In this document: one piece after another, positions 12,801 to 24,648 of the stretch
Position numbering within the stretch: position 1 is the first letter of the stretch
Layout of the letters: the number at the start of each line of letters is the position of its first letter
From: Triatoma infestans
Lineage: Eukaryota > Arthropoda > Insecta > Hemiptera > Reduviidae
Direction: 5' to 3'
Assembly (NCBI GenBank): GCA_011037195.1
Contig: JAAEAF010003530.1
Coordinates: forward strand, 1 to 64,000
DNA: 64,000 nt
Notes under the pieces: generated by a model
The model's database searches: none
What the model was told of the DNA's origin: nothing
Seen by the model: the letters and a program-made list of their open reading frames with translations, nothing else
Made by a program: the position numbers and the translations under genes

Positions 12801-14579
12801 TTTAATTCTGTACACGAAAGGATACAAGAAAACCTTTTTTTTTCGAAAATTTGTCGGCAGGACTAATCTGAGCAAACTAAGCAGAATGTTAGCGGTATTT
12901 ACTGAGCGATGTCATATGAGCAGAGAAGATGTCCTAGCAACGATTTATGACACACAGGAAATTGCTTAATGTGTCAATCGCATCCATTTTATATTTTATC
13001 CAGCACCAAAGACGACGATATCTTTTTTTTTTTTTTTTGCCAAAGGAATCACTGGTCAGCTCAGGATCATAGTTTCATTTTGGAGTCAACAAATAAGGGC
13101 ATTAGATTCTGTTAGATACTAACTTTATATTCCACAGACCGGTAGAACAAACAGTCAATCTAGAAGATTGATTAAAGTTCTGGTGAAATCAATCCTAAGT
13201 AATAGAGAAAAATCTTAACCGCTAATCTAACAATAGTTAATATAAATCATCAAACATCTACAGATATATCTGTTATTAAAGAATTACCACGGCCTATAGC
13301 GCATGAAGATAATGCAGCCCGGCAATAAACTACAATTTATTATTAGGACAAGAGTAAAGGAAGAGGGAAGAGGCAGCGGAGTATTTACAACTTCCTAATA
13401 CATAGGGCACATATATAGGCCAGATTGTAGTTGAACCGAGCGTTAACATTTGTATGGAACAAATACAACCTGCAGTAAATACCAGTGTAGCCAACCTATA
13501 CCTGTTAATAACAAAATATACCTTTCTCTCTTTCTGTTCTAGTTACTTCTTATTTCACTAATCAAAATTAAACACCAATGTAACCCTTTACTACAATATA
13601 CTAACTAGGAGGGAGCTGCCCTACTGGCCTGGTTTAACACTTTTATTACCTTTTACGCTAACTTTTATTAATAAAGATATATTTATACATATAAATTTAT
13701 ATATATATAATTTGATGGTCAAACTGTGTAGTGTTAATAAAACAGCAAACAAATATTAGTTTTAGAAATAAAGTTAATTTTTAGCCATCACGAAGAGAAT
13801 AACAAAATTTTGATACAATTGAAGTGATAAAATATCAAACATTTGGTACTTTTATAATAAGGTCGCTGAATAATTAAATAAAGAACTCATAGAATTAATA
13901 AAATAAGTAAAAATTATCCCCTACTAACCTTATATTTAACTTAGATAACCTACATATCTGGAAAAAAATATACGTATATATAATGTGATATTTCCAGCGT
14001 CCGCTATGATTTCGTTAAATTGTTTGAAACCACAAATTTAAGGAAATAAATTGTTTTGAGATCTTCTGAGATAAGGCAAAAATAGCGGAATAATTTATAT
14101 TTATGTTTGTGTGTGATAGCAAAATAACTAAAAAACTAAAAATCACACGGAGCTCAAAATTAAAAGTCCGTATTTATTATTGAACCGAACACGAAGGTTT
14201 TGGTGATAATCTATCAAATGGAAAAATGATTTTTTTTTTTTTTTTTTTCAGTTTTTCGAGATTTTATAAAAAAATCACGCCAATTATTTTCTTTAGTGAC
14301 TGCATACTAACTACCTCCAGATAGACCTGGCCAACTTTTATGTGAAATAGTTTCCGGAAATAGCGACTTTATTGAGAAGGTTTTGTAGATTTTTCTGGAT
14401 TTTCTCTGGAAAAATGCTCCAAAGAATTTTTTTTTTTTTTTTTTTTGTGTAACACAGTTCCGGAAATATTGATTCGCCATCAAACTGTAAATAAAACAAA
14501 CTACCAAAATTCAATTAATAAAAACAAAAAATCATTAAATAATCCAATTAAACAATTACCTATGGTCCGAGGCTGGGGC
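12801..14579. other. AT-rich stretch with faint family A remnants
   Basis: No gene recognised. Positions 14,110-14,470 keep weak family A similarity ('tgatagcaaaataactaaaaaactaaaaatcac', 'tttccggaaatagcgac'). T-runs are frequent, including at about 13,021-13,038 and 14,229-14,248. Confidence 0.45.
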
Positions 14580-14940
14580 CTATGAACCTCAGTGGGCGTG
14601 AACAAACTTAGGGAAATTAAAGAGGTAGTAAGACCGTAGGACACCAGTTATAGGAGAAATAGGAGGGAAGAGGTAGTGATAGCTAGATTGAGAATCGGCC
14701 ATACCCGAACTCATGGGTATTTTATGACTAGAGATACAGTCCCTTTGTGTAGTAATTGCAAAGCATCCCTGGCAACAATGAAGCATATATTTATTGTTAG
14801 ACTGTTCGATGTATTCTAGATGTAGAACACAGAACCGTCTTTCCAGAGGCAATAGAGGATGCCTTTCGTAATGACATAAACATTATTAATAGACTGATTC
14901 CACTGTACCTGAAAGATATTCATATATTTGGAAAAATTTA
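14580..14940 (+). pseudogene. LINE 3' coding fragment (jockey/R1-type C-terminus)
   Basis: One plus-strand frame through about 14,660-14,805 reads RREEVVIARLRIGHTRTHG, then PLCSNCKASLATMKHIF. This is the 'LRIGHT..THG ... C..C......HI' signature after RNase H in jockey/R1-type LINEs. The frame then breaks into stops. The fragment is 5'-truncated and inactive, and runs into AT-rich DNA without a clear poly(A) tail. Confidence 0.75.
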
Positions 14941-16299
14941 TTATTTATTTATTCAAAGACTTATATGTAGCTTTAAACTGTTAAAGTTTTAGTTGATATG
15001 TTTTCTAAGTTGTTTGTTACCTTTTTAGTTGAGTGTTGTCTTACAGGTGTAAGTGTATTTATTAGTTTTTTCCTATTTATTTATTTACATTGTTTTAAGT
15101 TAAAATGAAAAATTAAACTGGGTGGAGGAAACATAATTATTCTAGCTATGGTTGGAATGAAGTAGGCCATAATAACCAACAGGTTTATTGTCGCCCCCCC
15201 CCCCAAAGTATGGTCCAAAAATATGAAACTAAAAAAAACAACGAAACTGAGACACTCAGTACCATCTTAACTTGAAGGATAAATCCTTGAGAAAGTCCTT
15301 GCAAAAATAAATAAATAAATAAAAATTTAAGACAACACAATAAAAATAAATTTAAAAAAGAGCAACCATCTGACAACTAACTCTCATGTGTCCATATATG
15401 TATGTATGTGATTAATATAACAAAAATAAAGATAATAAAATAAATTTTTGTAAAAAAAAAAAAACAAAAAAAAAAACAATGTGGTCACTTTATTTATAAA
15501 GTGGAGAGGTCAAGAGTCACAAAGGCTATTAAATAAAAAAAAAACGGTCCACCCATTCCCTACGCATACCCCCCCTCCTCCTCACACAAACAAAATGACA
15601 TTTCATGTCAGTTAGTAATTTTGTTTTTGTTTATGTCTTTATGTTTGCTTAATATCAAAGTATTAAATTAGGCTATTTATAAATGTGGATTATCAATTTT
15701 TCGGTTATATACTATAATTTGCTTATCGTTTTGAGATGACCCCATAGTTTCGTAAGTAAAAAGAAAAAAAAAAAACAAGGCTGACTAGATTGGTTATTAA
15801 TATTAAATTATAATAACTTGATTTTAAGATTTATACAATTATTTCTGTACAAACTTCTAAATAATTTTATAGACTCTCCATATCATAATAAATGAAATTT
15901 ATTTCAACGTAACTTCTATTCAGACCACGGACACAATAATCTATTTACTGTAAACTTTGCATAAACCAATTATTTATTATCATTCACCACTTTTAAGAAT
16001 TTTAAGACATGCTATCATAACTTTATCATAACAGATTATCATAACTTTATCATGATTTTATTTTGTTTGGATTCAATGTTTATTCCTTCTGTTACCTGTG
16101 TAATATTTTTAAAGTATTTTTTTTGCATATTGTACTTATTTGTAGTTTATAATCGATGTATGATGGTTGTTTTGGTTAATTGTATTTTGTGTATGCAATT
16201 ATTTATGTTATATATCAGTGCTGTTTGTATAGTCATTTATAAAAGGGTTTATGTTGCCCGTTAATGTAAATAAATAAATTAATAAATTTAAAAAACAAA
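14941..16299. other. AT-rich stretch, no gene seen
   Basis: AT-rich sequence with homopolymer runs (for example A-runs near 15,453 and 15,766, and a C-run near 15,187). The 70-residue frame at 16,052-16,264 is hydrophobic but low-complexity and has no recognisable family. Confidence 0.5.
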
Positions 16300-16345
16300 A
16301 ATCTAGTGTGAAACATTCACCGACTTTCTCTTACTCCATTTTACA
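16300..16345. repeat. Isolated family A terminus
   Basis: 'aatctagtgtgaaacattcac' followed by 'gactttctcttactcca' matches the left end of the element at 7,118 with few changes. No family A interior follows directly. A LINE fragment begins about 20 bp later. Confidence 0.75.
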
Positions 16346-16359
16346 CAATTATAAATATT

Positions 16360-16900
16360 ATTATGCCGGGTGCCTGATGGCGTGGGACCTAAGCCTATGT
16401 GGCTTTTATCCCCCCGATGCCCCCCATATTCCTTAATTAATCTCCCCCGGTAGCTTACCGATCAGTCTACTATATCCCAAGATATCCTGAAACTCCATCC
16501 CGCCCAGGCAATCCTGCGAGAGTGGCGCCCTCCCAAATAAGCGAAACCTAGTACCAGCGAAACGGGGGCACTGACATAAATAGTGGTACACCGTTTCCCT
16601 GACTCCGTCGTCGCAGTTCTGACAAATGGGACTAGACGTCCTCCCTATGTTAAACAAATGACTAGACACCCAAGTGTGTCCAATCACTACCCCCACCAAG
16701 GTCCTCAGACCTTGGGACAGGAGATACTCCGAAATTCCCTGCTTACTTACTTTTATAAATCTTTTAGTTTGGAGGCACCCCTGCGTGTCCCCCCAGCATT
16801 TCTCCAAGACTCTCATCTCCCAAAGTCTAATCTGTTTGTCACGAAACTTCTTTGTGACGGCAAGGGCTGGTTCAGGACCACAAAATGGGAAAATTAATTA
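16360..16900 (-). pseudogene. LINE C-terminal fragment (R1/LOA-like)
   Basis: The minus-strand frame 16,816-16,433 (127 codons) contains GHTWVSSHLFNIGR, then a Cys/His cluster (CQNC ... YHYLCQCPRF). This is the zinc-ribbon-like tail that follows RNase H in R1/LOA-type LINEs. Its 3' end at about 16,362 shares 'gggacctaagcc' with the fragment at 85. The N-terminal reverse transcriptase is missing, so this is a 5'-truncated copy. The open frame suggests it is younger than the copy at 85-560. Confidence 0.8.
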
Positions 16901-16919
16901 CATGACTTTATTGAGGAAA

Positions 16920-17400
16920 GCATTACCTCCCTCTTTCCCAAAACGTTTTTAAATGAACATTCTCGGATAAAAAGTTTCCAACAGAACTGTCTAGGTCTCT
17001 ATATTCATATAGTTAGTACACTAAATTTAATGGAAATCCATCGATATTTTTATGGATAAAATCAATCGCAATACTTCCTCTTACTAGAGGAGTAAGAGAA
17101 AGTAAAAAATTCCATTCTATAAAGTGATACTTCTGGTTGAAAGATCTTGACCGATAACTTCCTGTTAGGAAGTTCAGCTGGTGATATCCAAAAATGAAAT
17201 AAAATAAAGTTATGGATTCCCAGCTTTTTTTTTTTTTCTTTCTTTTTTAAGATGTTATTTACAAAAACATACTTGATGGATCTAAAAACCACTTTTTCTA
17301 ACTCAGGGGATTCAATAAATTTCAGGTGAAAATTGAATTTCAAAATAATCTGTACGAAATTAACGCAAGTACTTCCTCTCTAAGCCATCAATAACAGAAA
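16920..17400 (-). repeat. Family A repeat, reverse orientation
   Basis: Contains 'atcgcaatacttcctcttactagaggagtaagagaaagt' type text near 17,067, 'gatacttctggttgaaagatcttgacc' near 17,125 and 'tttcaggtgaaaattgaatttca' near 17,322. It is probably two juxtaposed partial copies. Confidence 0.65.
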
Positions 17401-20400
17401 CCAATACACATACATTATTCTTTGTTTTTATTTGATTAGAAAAACCATTACTGGCAATTACCTCATATGTAATAAAAAATAAATAAGTAAAGTCAATTTT
17501 TTTTTTTTTTAATATCTAATAATAACAACGAAAATTATAGTGAAAAACATAATACTATCGATTTTGTGAATTATTTAGATAGTAATTCTTTGTATCGAAA
17601 CCCATTACAATGTCATTAGAATGTAATTTAACGATTATTAAATCAGCTGAGGTAAATCAACACAATTATAATAATGTTGGTAGCAGAACAATATTTAATA
17701 TTATAAAGGTAATCCCCCTCTCCCCCCCCAATGGCGATCACTTCTACTTATAACCATTTCCATCTTATATAATTGTTTATATATTATTTTTTTAAAGTAT
17801 TATCAACCTTATTTATTCTTCTTTTTTTTGGCGCATCGACATCACAAGCCATTAGCGCCTATCAACCTTATTAATCGCTAAATTGGGGCGGGAGGAGACG
17901 ATTTGCGGTGATCTCATTATCTCTGTAAATATTACTAATTATTTAATATAGCAATAAATTAATTATGTTGAAAAGTACTAAATAACTGTTAACTAGAAAC
18001 GTAAAATTTCCCACCAATTTTTGGGCGTATTTTTCGAAGAATGCTCGAAAGATTTTTTGTGTTTTCTAAATATAAAGTTATTATTAAATTGAATATGTCC
18101 TTTCCTGTAGGATACGCAATTCTTGAATAATATATCTGAAATTTTATTCCCAAATTGCATATTTCTTTTCATTAAATTATTCTCTCTAGTTCATCTATTT
18201 CGTGTAGAGAGCGTTATTTCCACTTACCAAGTTTATGTATCTGTGTGTGTGGGTATGTGTGACACGATACTCTTTTTTGGTAAATGGCTGTGGACATTCT
18301 TCTAAACAAAATTTGTTTGTTCTAAGACACTAGGAAGATGTGAAGGAAAAATCCCCGATATCAATAAGAATTAATGAAAAGAAATATACAATAATAGGAT
18401 AAAATTTGAAATTATTTTTAAATTGCATAACCAGTAATTCCGGACCTTGATAGAAGTGCCGCCTGGTAGTACAGGAGAGAAGTGGACCGTTATAGTATAG
18501 GATATCAGTTATGTTACAAAATCCAAATTTTTGTAGCAAAGTTCTCTCTCTTTCTTTCTATGATCCCATATTTAAACGTAATTTTAAGGACAATTAAATG
18601 TTTTGTTACAAAAAAAAGTCCAAGTTCGAAGCTAATTTAATCTCCTTACTCCTATATATATATATATATATAAAATGACAAATTTTCTTTAAACTTCAAA
18701 TATTACTTAACTGTCTTGACATAAATAGAGAGGAAGTAGCAGTGGTGGAAGGGAGGACAAGTGCCTAAAAAGACAGGAAATGGAAGTGATTATATTGTAG
18801 TTCAGAAGCGAGAGGCCAATAATATCGAATTGGCACCATATAAACAAACATTCAGTACAAATTGAACACTGAACCATACAAACTGAACACTGTACAATGA
18901 AAGAACACATAAACTGCAATGATTTAACAAGTATATAGAAGTTAAGTAGCGAGAGAAATATAAAGAACCAGACTGGCTGAGTGATGAGAAGGTAGATAGG
19001 TTGCTAGACTGGTTGTAAACTGGTCGTAAACTATCCTGAACTGTACTGCTGCCGCTCTTTTTAAATGAATCGAACTGTCCCTTCCTAGTCTGGCCTAGGT
19101 GGACAGTAACTAACTTTTGATTCATTTAAAGTGTGCTTCTCCGCTCTTTGGATCCTAGGAATCTTTAATGATTCGGATCCCATTACATTCAGTAACGTCG
19201 CATTTCTGATTGATAGATTTTGATAGAATCTTCGTCGGTATATGCGGAGGTTAATACTGAAACAAAACACGAAGTTTTAAGCTTCCTACGATATTTCTTT
19301 CTCCTTTTTGTGATATTTTGTTCCCCCCCCCCCACAACACACAAGAGAGAGACCATAAAACATTTTTTTCATGCACAGGAGACCCGAAAAAACATGGATT
19401 TCCGGTGAAAACACAATTTCGGAAATTTGATACGAACGCAAATACTTCCTATTTCAATTTTTACTTCCCCCCTTGCTAGGAGTAACAGGGAAGTAACAAT
19501 TTGAAATAACACGCGATAAAATTAACAATAAACCAAATATTGCCAGCAAGGGGAAGATTTCTAGTTACCCCCTCTACCCGGAACTAAGTCCTAAGTCGGG
19601 TGTTACAGTGGATCGTCATTATTTTTTTCAATGATCCTTTAGAACTCTAGAATTTCTTTATAGTAATAGTAGTAAAATATTAGATTTTCAATTTTGTAAA
19701 TTGATCTGAATATATGAGATATAAACTTTTTTCCTTTAGTACAATGGAGAAGTTTGCTTATAGTTTAAAGCCCTGGAGACATTAGAACGGTTGATAAAAG
19801 AAATCAGACAAAAAACGGCTGTAGGCTGTTACAAGTTTGAAAGGAGAATAGTAACTTACAATTGAACAATGTAAAAGGAATTGAATGAAGAAAAAAAAAA
19901 AAAAAAAAAGATCGACGTGAAAGGTAGACCAGTTTCATTTCATTATATTTAAGTAATTTACAATCGCATTAATATAAAATAGAATAATTATATAAGTCTA
20001 CTGTATACAATTAGGTCTGTCTGCTATTCTTGAATTGCTTTTGGTTACAATATACTGTTGTCGAATCTATTAGAAAGTTACATAAGACCCAAACAGCACA
20101 AACTAATTAATAAAGTTTGCTGTTCCTTTCGCATCCTCAGCTTACAGGAATGTTTTGCAAAGATCTTATCAGCGTACCTACGAATATCCTAGCCGGAACA
20201 ATACTTACACTGACACATCAAACATTAACACAATGCCCATACTTGTTAATATGTGAATTTGGGATTAATGAAGCCACAGGGCAAACAATTAGCAAAGTAT
20301 ACTCATTAACAATCACATACTGTGTAAACTTTATAGACGCTAGTACATTCTGTACACAAAACTTTCACCCCCTGAGGAAGCCTCCTCAATAAGATCTTTT

Positions 20401-20845
20401 TTCAGGTCTCTAGTGTGGATTTGATTGCCAACTTCCAAGTTCAATTCATTGACATTCATGTAAAACCAGCAGTACAACGGTGTGCAACATCAATAGAACT
20501 TTGCATACATTTACTGCCTCGTTTAAACTTAATAAACTAATAGGGTTTACTGAATAAAATCTGGTAATATAAACATTCACGCGATTTAAATACAATTTTC
20601 GGAAAAATTGTAGGAAATGATTTTCCTTTAACTCCTGATAAATCCCATCATTTTTTTTTTTTTTTTAATTTAATCATGATGTCCTGAAAAACAGGACATT
20701 AAATTGAAATGGCACATTATAGGTGTCCCAAATTTTCCACCCAGAATTTCCATTAAATTAATATTTTCGAAATAATGTTTCAAAATTTTATAACCCTTTG
20801 AGGATTAGTGACAATTAATTCTCAATTGTTTAATGTTTATCTTTT
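17401..20845. other. AT-rich stretch with scattered small repeats
   Basis: No gene recognised. Small reverse family A pieces occur near 19,360-19,500 ('ggagacccgaaaaaacatggatttccggtgaaaa'). A (TA)n run lies at about 18,653-18,672. Frames at 18,707-19,270 (minus) and 20,117-20,392 (plus) have no recognisable domain or splice context, so I leave them uncalled. Confidence 0.5.
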
Positions 20846-21085
20846 TTTTTAATTTTCCTCCCGAGACGTTTTGATCTGAGGAGGTCATCAATATCATCAT
20901 CAGTCAGGTCCTGATTTAGTTACTTGTAAGGGTTTAATATGACATTGTGGTTTGATGGTATATCATTTTGTATAGTACACCAACCTATACTGTATATACC
21001 ATAACTGTACCGCATTGTCCAGGACTCGACTGATTGATAACCTCCTCAGATCGAAACGTCTCGAGACAAAAATAAAAAATAAAAA
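20846..21085. repeat. Foldback (palindromic) element
   Basis: Left arm (about 20,861-20,913) and right arm (about 21,019-21,067) are imperfect inverted repeats. The left has 'cgagacgttttgatctgagg' and the right has the complement of the same text, with a few substitutions and short indels. About 105 bp separate them. On the plus strand the right arm ends 'gatcgaaacgtctcg', a GAAAC-GUC arrangement reminiscent of a hammerhead 3' core. The CUGAUGA box is not intact in the expected place. Confidence 0.7.
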
Positions 21086-21215
21086 CAAAACAAAACAACT
21101 AGTTACTACTACTCAATAGAATAAATCAAATCCTCTTCGGGAAATCGAACAAAATAACTAACTATAGTGTTTTACTTGGGGGAAAAAACGAACCTACATT
21201 TCTCTAGTTGTTCAT

Positions 21216-21218
<3 letters not shown>

Positions 21219-21252
<34 letters not shown>
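21219..21252. repeat. (CA)n microsatellite
   Basis: About 17 uninterrupted CA units. Confidence 0.98.
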
Positions 21253-21256
<4 letters not shown>

Positions 21257-21419
21257 ACAAAAATATATATATCACACAACTTTCACTCTCCTACTGTAAT
21301 TTTCATATTCTAAAAAAAACACAATCCTCTTAAGGGTCGAAATTTTCACTACATTTTGTTCCCTTTGCTCTCACCAGATGGCGGAATCTGTCTGATGAGT
21401 CCATTATATCGGTTATCCT

Positions 21420-21920
21420 GACCACTCAACTCCTTCAGCAAACCATTACCCAGAATAATGTTTCAAATAAAAGTAAAATATCTTTAAAATATGTATAACA
21501 AATTTGGGAACAGTTTTCGAGAAAATCGTGAAAAACCTTGAAAAATAAAAATAAATAAATTAAAAATCTTCCGGTTTAGTACTACAATATTTCGAAAAAA
21601 TCACTTTAAAAAGGAAGCGTCAGGTCAGCTTTACATCACAACACCCAAACATCATTCTTTTTCAAAAACATGTCTACATATATGAGTACGGAATCGGTAA
21701 AAAAAAAATGATCATTGTGCCTATTTTTTCGAGATAATCATGAAAAACTAAAAGCAAAATAAAAAAATGGAAAAATTGGCATTTCCGGTAAGTGGATTTT
21801 GATCGAAACTTTTGCATAGGAATTTATGTGAGAGTACCTAACCATAGAAAGAGAGACTATGAGAGAAACATTCGTAACAGTCACGATCCCCAATAATTTC
21901 TCTTACATTAGTAAGAGAAA
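21420..21920 (-). repeat. Family A repeat fragments, reverse orientation
   Basis: 'aataatgtttcaaataaaagtaaaa' near 21,458, 'gttttcgagaaaatcgtgaaaaac' near 21,512 and 'ggcatttccggtaagtggattttgatcgaaac' near 21,778 match reverse family A blocks. At least two partial copies are present. Confidence 0.6.
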
Positions 21921-22329
21921 AATGATTTTTTTTTTTTTTTTTTATTTGATTACGAAACAAAATGACAGATAAAAAACCATGCAACCGTTAAAAATTTCAA
22001 TTTTTTCCGAATCTTCTGTTGCTGAAACAAAATATGGAGGGAGAAGATAGTTAGCTTTTGAGAAACTAGGTCATCCATCACACAGTGTGATACTTTCGGT
22101 TGCATAATTCACAATTTTATTTTGAACCACTTTCCGTGGCAATAATCAGATGAACATAAAAAATATAGTATTAGACTGGATGATGTATTTATTGCAAAAG
22201 AGAAAAACACCTTTTTTTGTGTGAAATATTATATATAACAGATTTTCTTTAAATTTCAAAATAGACAGATGGAGGGAGGAAGAAAAACCTACACAGGAAA
22301 GATTAACATTGTAGATCTTTCACACACAA

Positions 22330-22657
22330 CATTTGAACTTTAACATCGCTGATTGGTCAGAACACACTGAAAATAATTTTCCTATGAAAATGATTCAAAT
22401 AAAAGTAATGGGTATTTATGTGTATATAGATAGTATACGAAGTTTGAAGAAAATTAGTGGAGCAGTTTTCCAGAAAAACGCGGAAAAACTGAAAAAAAAA
22501 AATCATTTAGTAAAGTCGTACTTTCGGTTAATGGATATTACCCGAAACTTTCGTGTCAGACATGGTAGTAGTATCTAAACGGAATACCAAGTTTGAATGT
22601 CCTTTTGGTTTTGGTTTTTTGAGATATTTTGTTCACTCAATCACTCACTCTCTTGTA

Positions 22658-22660
<3 letters not shown>
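22330..22660 (-). repeat. Family A repeat, reverse orientation
   Basis: 'tttcctatgaaaatgattcaaataaaagtaatggg', 'gaagtttgaagaaaatt' and 'gtcgtactttcggttaatggatattacccgaaactttcgtgtcagacatgg' are in the same order as in other reverse copies. It runs directly into a CA microsatellite. Confidence 0.7.
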
Positions 22661-22692
<32 letters not shown>

Positions 22693-22706
22693 ACACACGC
22701 ACACAT
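22659..22706. repeat. (CA)n microsatellite, interrupted
   Basis: CA units with a few substitutions. It sits at the 3' end of the minus-strand LINE fragment that follows and may have grown from that element's tail. Confidence 0.95.
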
Positions 22707-22709
22707 ATA

Positions 22710-23360
22710 TTGGAGCTGCCTCCTACGCCACCACGACACTTATAGGTCTATTTTGGCACCTACGAGTTAGAGTTCCCTCTCCAGTACTGTCTGTTTAATT
22801 AGACTTTGGAGTCTGGAGAGAGAGAGAGAGATATCTTCAGATCCGGCGAGATTTTTAAGAACACCCACCAGTCAAAACACTTACTCAAGCCCTGTCTGTT
22901 TTATTAGGAGTCTGAGAAAGACTCTTGGCTGAAGCTTGCAGGTATCAGTTTCTGTTCTCAAAAGAGGCGAAACCTCAGCCTCTCACAAGCCTCTCATCCT
23001 GCACAGAGCGTGCAATGCTGTTTTTTCCTCTTTCTGACAAACTCAAACAGACTATCCGTTGTCACACCACCCACAGAGAGCGTTTGTTAAGTCTATAGTG
23101 ATCAGTAAGGAGACCCGTAGCTAATCAGCCTTGTTGGGCAAAATCTGGGCGAATAGCTCAACTTTTCCGCCTGCCACGGGCATAGACTTTTAACCACCAT
23201 TGCTCTGATGGCTGCACTCCTGATGCACTTTGCAATGCCGCACAAAGGTTCACGTCCAAATGAGAGCTCCAATAGAGCCCTCACGGACCAGGCGATCTAC
23301 TGCCTTATCGCCCTTATAACCTGAATGCTAGAAAAACCTCGACCAGACCTGATATGAGCT
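22710..23360 (-). pseudogene. LINE RNase H fragment (LOA/R1-like), decayed
   Basis: Reading the minus strand from about 23,330, one frame gives HSGYKGDKAVDRLVREGS. This matches the RNase H motif 'H.G..GNE.AD.LA..G' of LOA/R1/I-type LINEs. Stops interrupt it soon after. Further down, cysteine-containing pieces resemble the zinc-binding tail. The 3' end (about 22,710-22,760, 'ggaggcagctcc' on the minus strand) meets the CA microsatellite. Composition is much richer in GC than the flanks. Confidence 0.7.
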
Positions 23361-23574
23361 AACCTCTCAAAATTTGAATAAATGACGAGTTTTGTACTTC
23401 ATTTATTGTTTACTCAGTTCCACAGATAATTACTGTAGCCAGTTCTGCCTGAAAGACTGCAGCTACTTATCTAGGCTGCTTACAGAGATATCATACCTCG
23501 TACCGGCCCCGTTTACGTCGGCTTCCACTCCTTCTTCCATCCTGAAAACGTCCATATCCACAACCACCTACTGA
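23361..23574. other. Unassigned short block
   Basis: Moderate-GC sequence between the LINE fragment and a family A fragment. One 60-codon frame with no recognisable family. Confidence 0.4.
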
Positions 23575-23700
23575 CCATTCGCTAAAAACATTTTTTTCGT
23601 ACTCAGGGGACCTCAAAAAATGCATTTCCGGTGAAAACTCAAATTCCAAAAATATGACACGATCGCAACACGTTTCTCTTACAAAGAGGAGTAAGAGATT
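23575..23700 (-). repeat. Family A repeat fragment
   Basis: 'cattcgctaaaaacattttttt', 'gtactcaggggacctc', 'atttccggtgaaaactcaa' and 'acacgatcgcaacacg' in the order of the reverse copies. Confidence 0.75.
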
Positions 23701-23772
23701 GAGCGATGGAGAGTTTAAGAGATTGAGAGATTGAGCGATGGAGAGATGGAGCGATTGGTTGAGCGATTTTCT
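23690..23772. repeat. Degenerate minisatellite
   Basis: Repeated 'gagattgagcgatgga'-like units, about 8-18 bp long and imperfect. Confidence 0.8.
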
Positions 23773-24648
23773 TTAAAAACATGTAATACATTTAACATAA
23801 ACTTTAAACTTTAAAGTTTAACCTGCAGTAGTACTCCAAAAAACTCTACAAAAATAGATAATCAAGGAAATAGAAAACAAAACTTGCAAAATTTGATGAA
23901 GGTAATTTTTGTTTTTTTAAGTGAAAAACAAGAGAAGATTTCAATGAATGTAAATGCGGGTAATTATTTCCTATAAAACATTTTATGTATAATTGAAATT
24001 TTATGTTAAATAACATGTTACACAACCATTTGACGAAACAAAAAAAAAAAAATCTAGCAATGTAAGTGGCAATACTTAACTGAAGCTAATAATGCAAAAC
24101 ATATGATAAAATGTGGCCAAGTTTAATATTATGTAACTTTTAGATTTATTACTATTATTGTAAAATGGGGCTGGGGAAGCCTTGAGGTTGTACATGTATG
24201 CAATACGCGCATTCCCCACCTCAATTTCTGCTCTATTAAACTTTTGTGCCCGATTTTATAAAAACAAGAGCTATGGAAGGAAAAGTTGTTTATTTATTAA
24301 TTTTTTTCTTTTTTACTATTAAAATGTAAACATTCACATGAATGTGAATGTGTGTGTAAATCATACAAAAATGGCATTATGAAGTTTTAAGCTTTACGCC
24401 ACAAATCCATTCAGAACACCCTAACAATCAAATGTTTAAAACCTTATCACGTTTACAATAAAAGTTGAAGACAATAATTTAGAACAAAAGCGCGGCTTTG
24501 CAATTGCTATGAAGTATACTCATCAATCAAAATGGTATTATGTTTAAATAAATATAAATAAAAAATTACTGGATAACAGAGCTGATAACGTCATTAATGA
24601 TCAACTTATTAAATAAACTAAAATAATTCAAACCTATATATATAGTTC
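23773..24648. other. AT-rich stretch, no gene seen
   Basis: No gene or repeat recognised. AT-rich with short A-runs. Confidence 0.5.

Noticed and set aside
21385..21425. CTGATGAG box resembling a hammerhead core
   Set aside because: No GAAA element or pairing stem follows at a suitable distance.
21219..22706. CA-rich tracts considered as possible regulatory repeats or CRISPR-like arrays
   Set aside because: Simple dinucleotide microsatellites without spacer structure.
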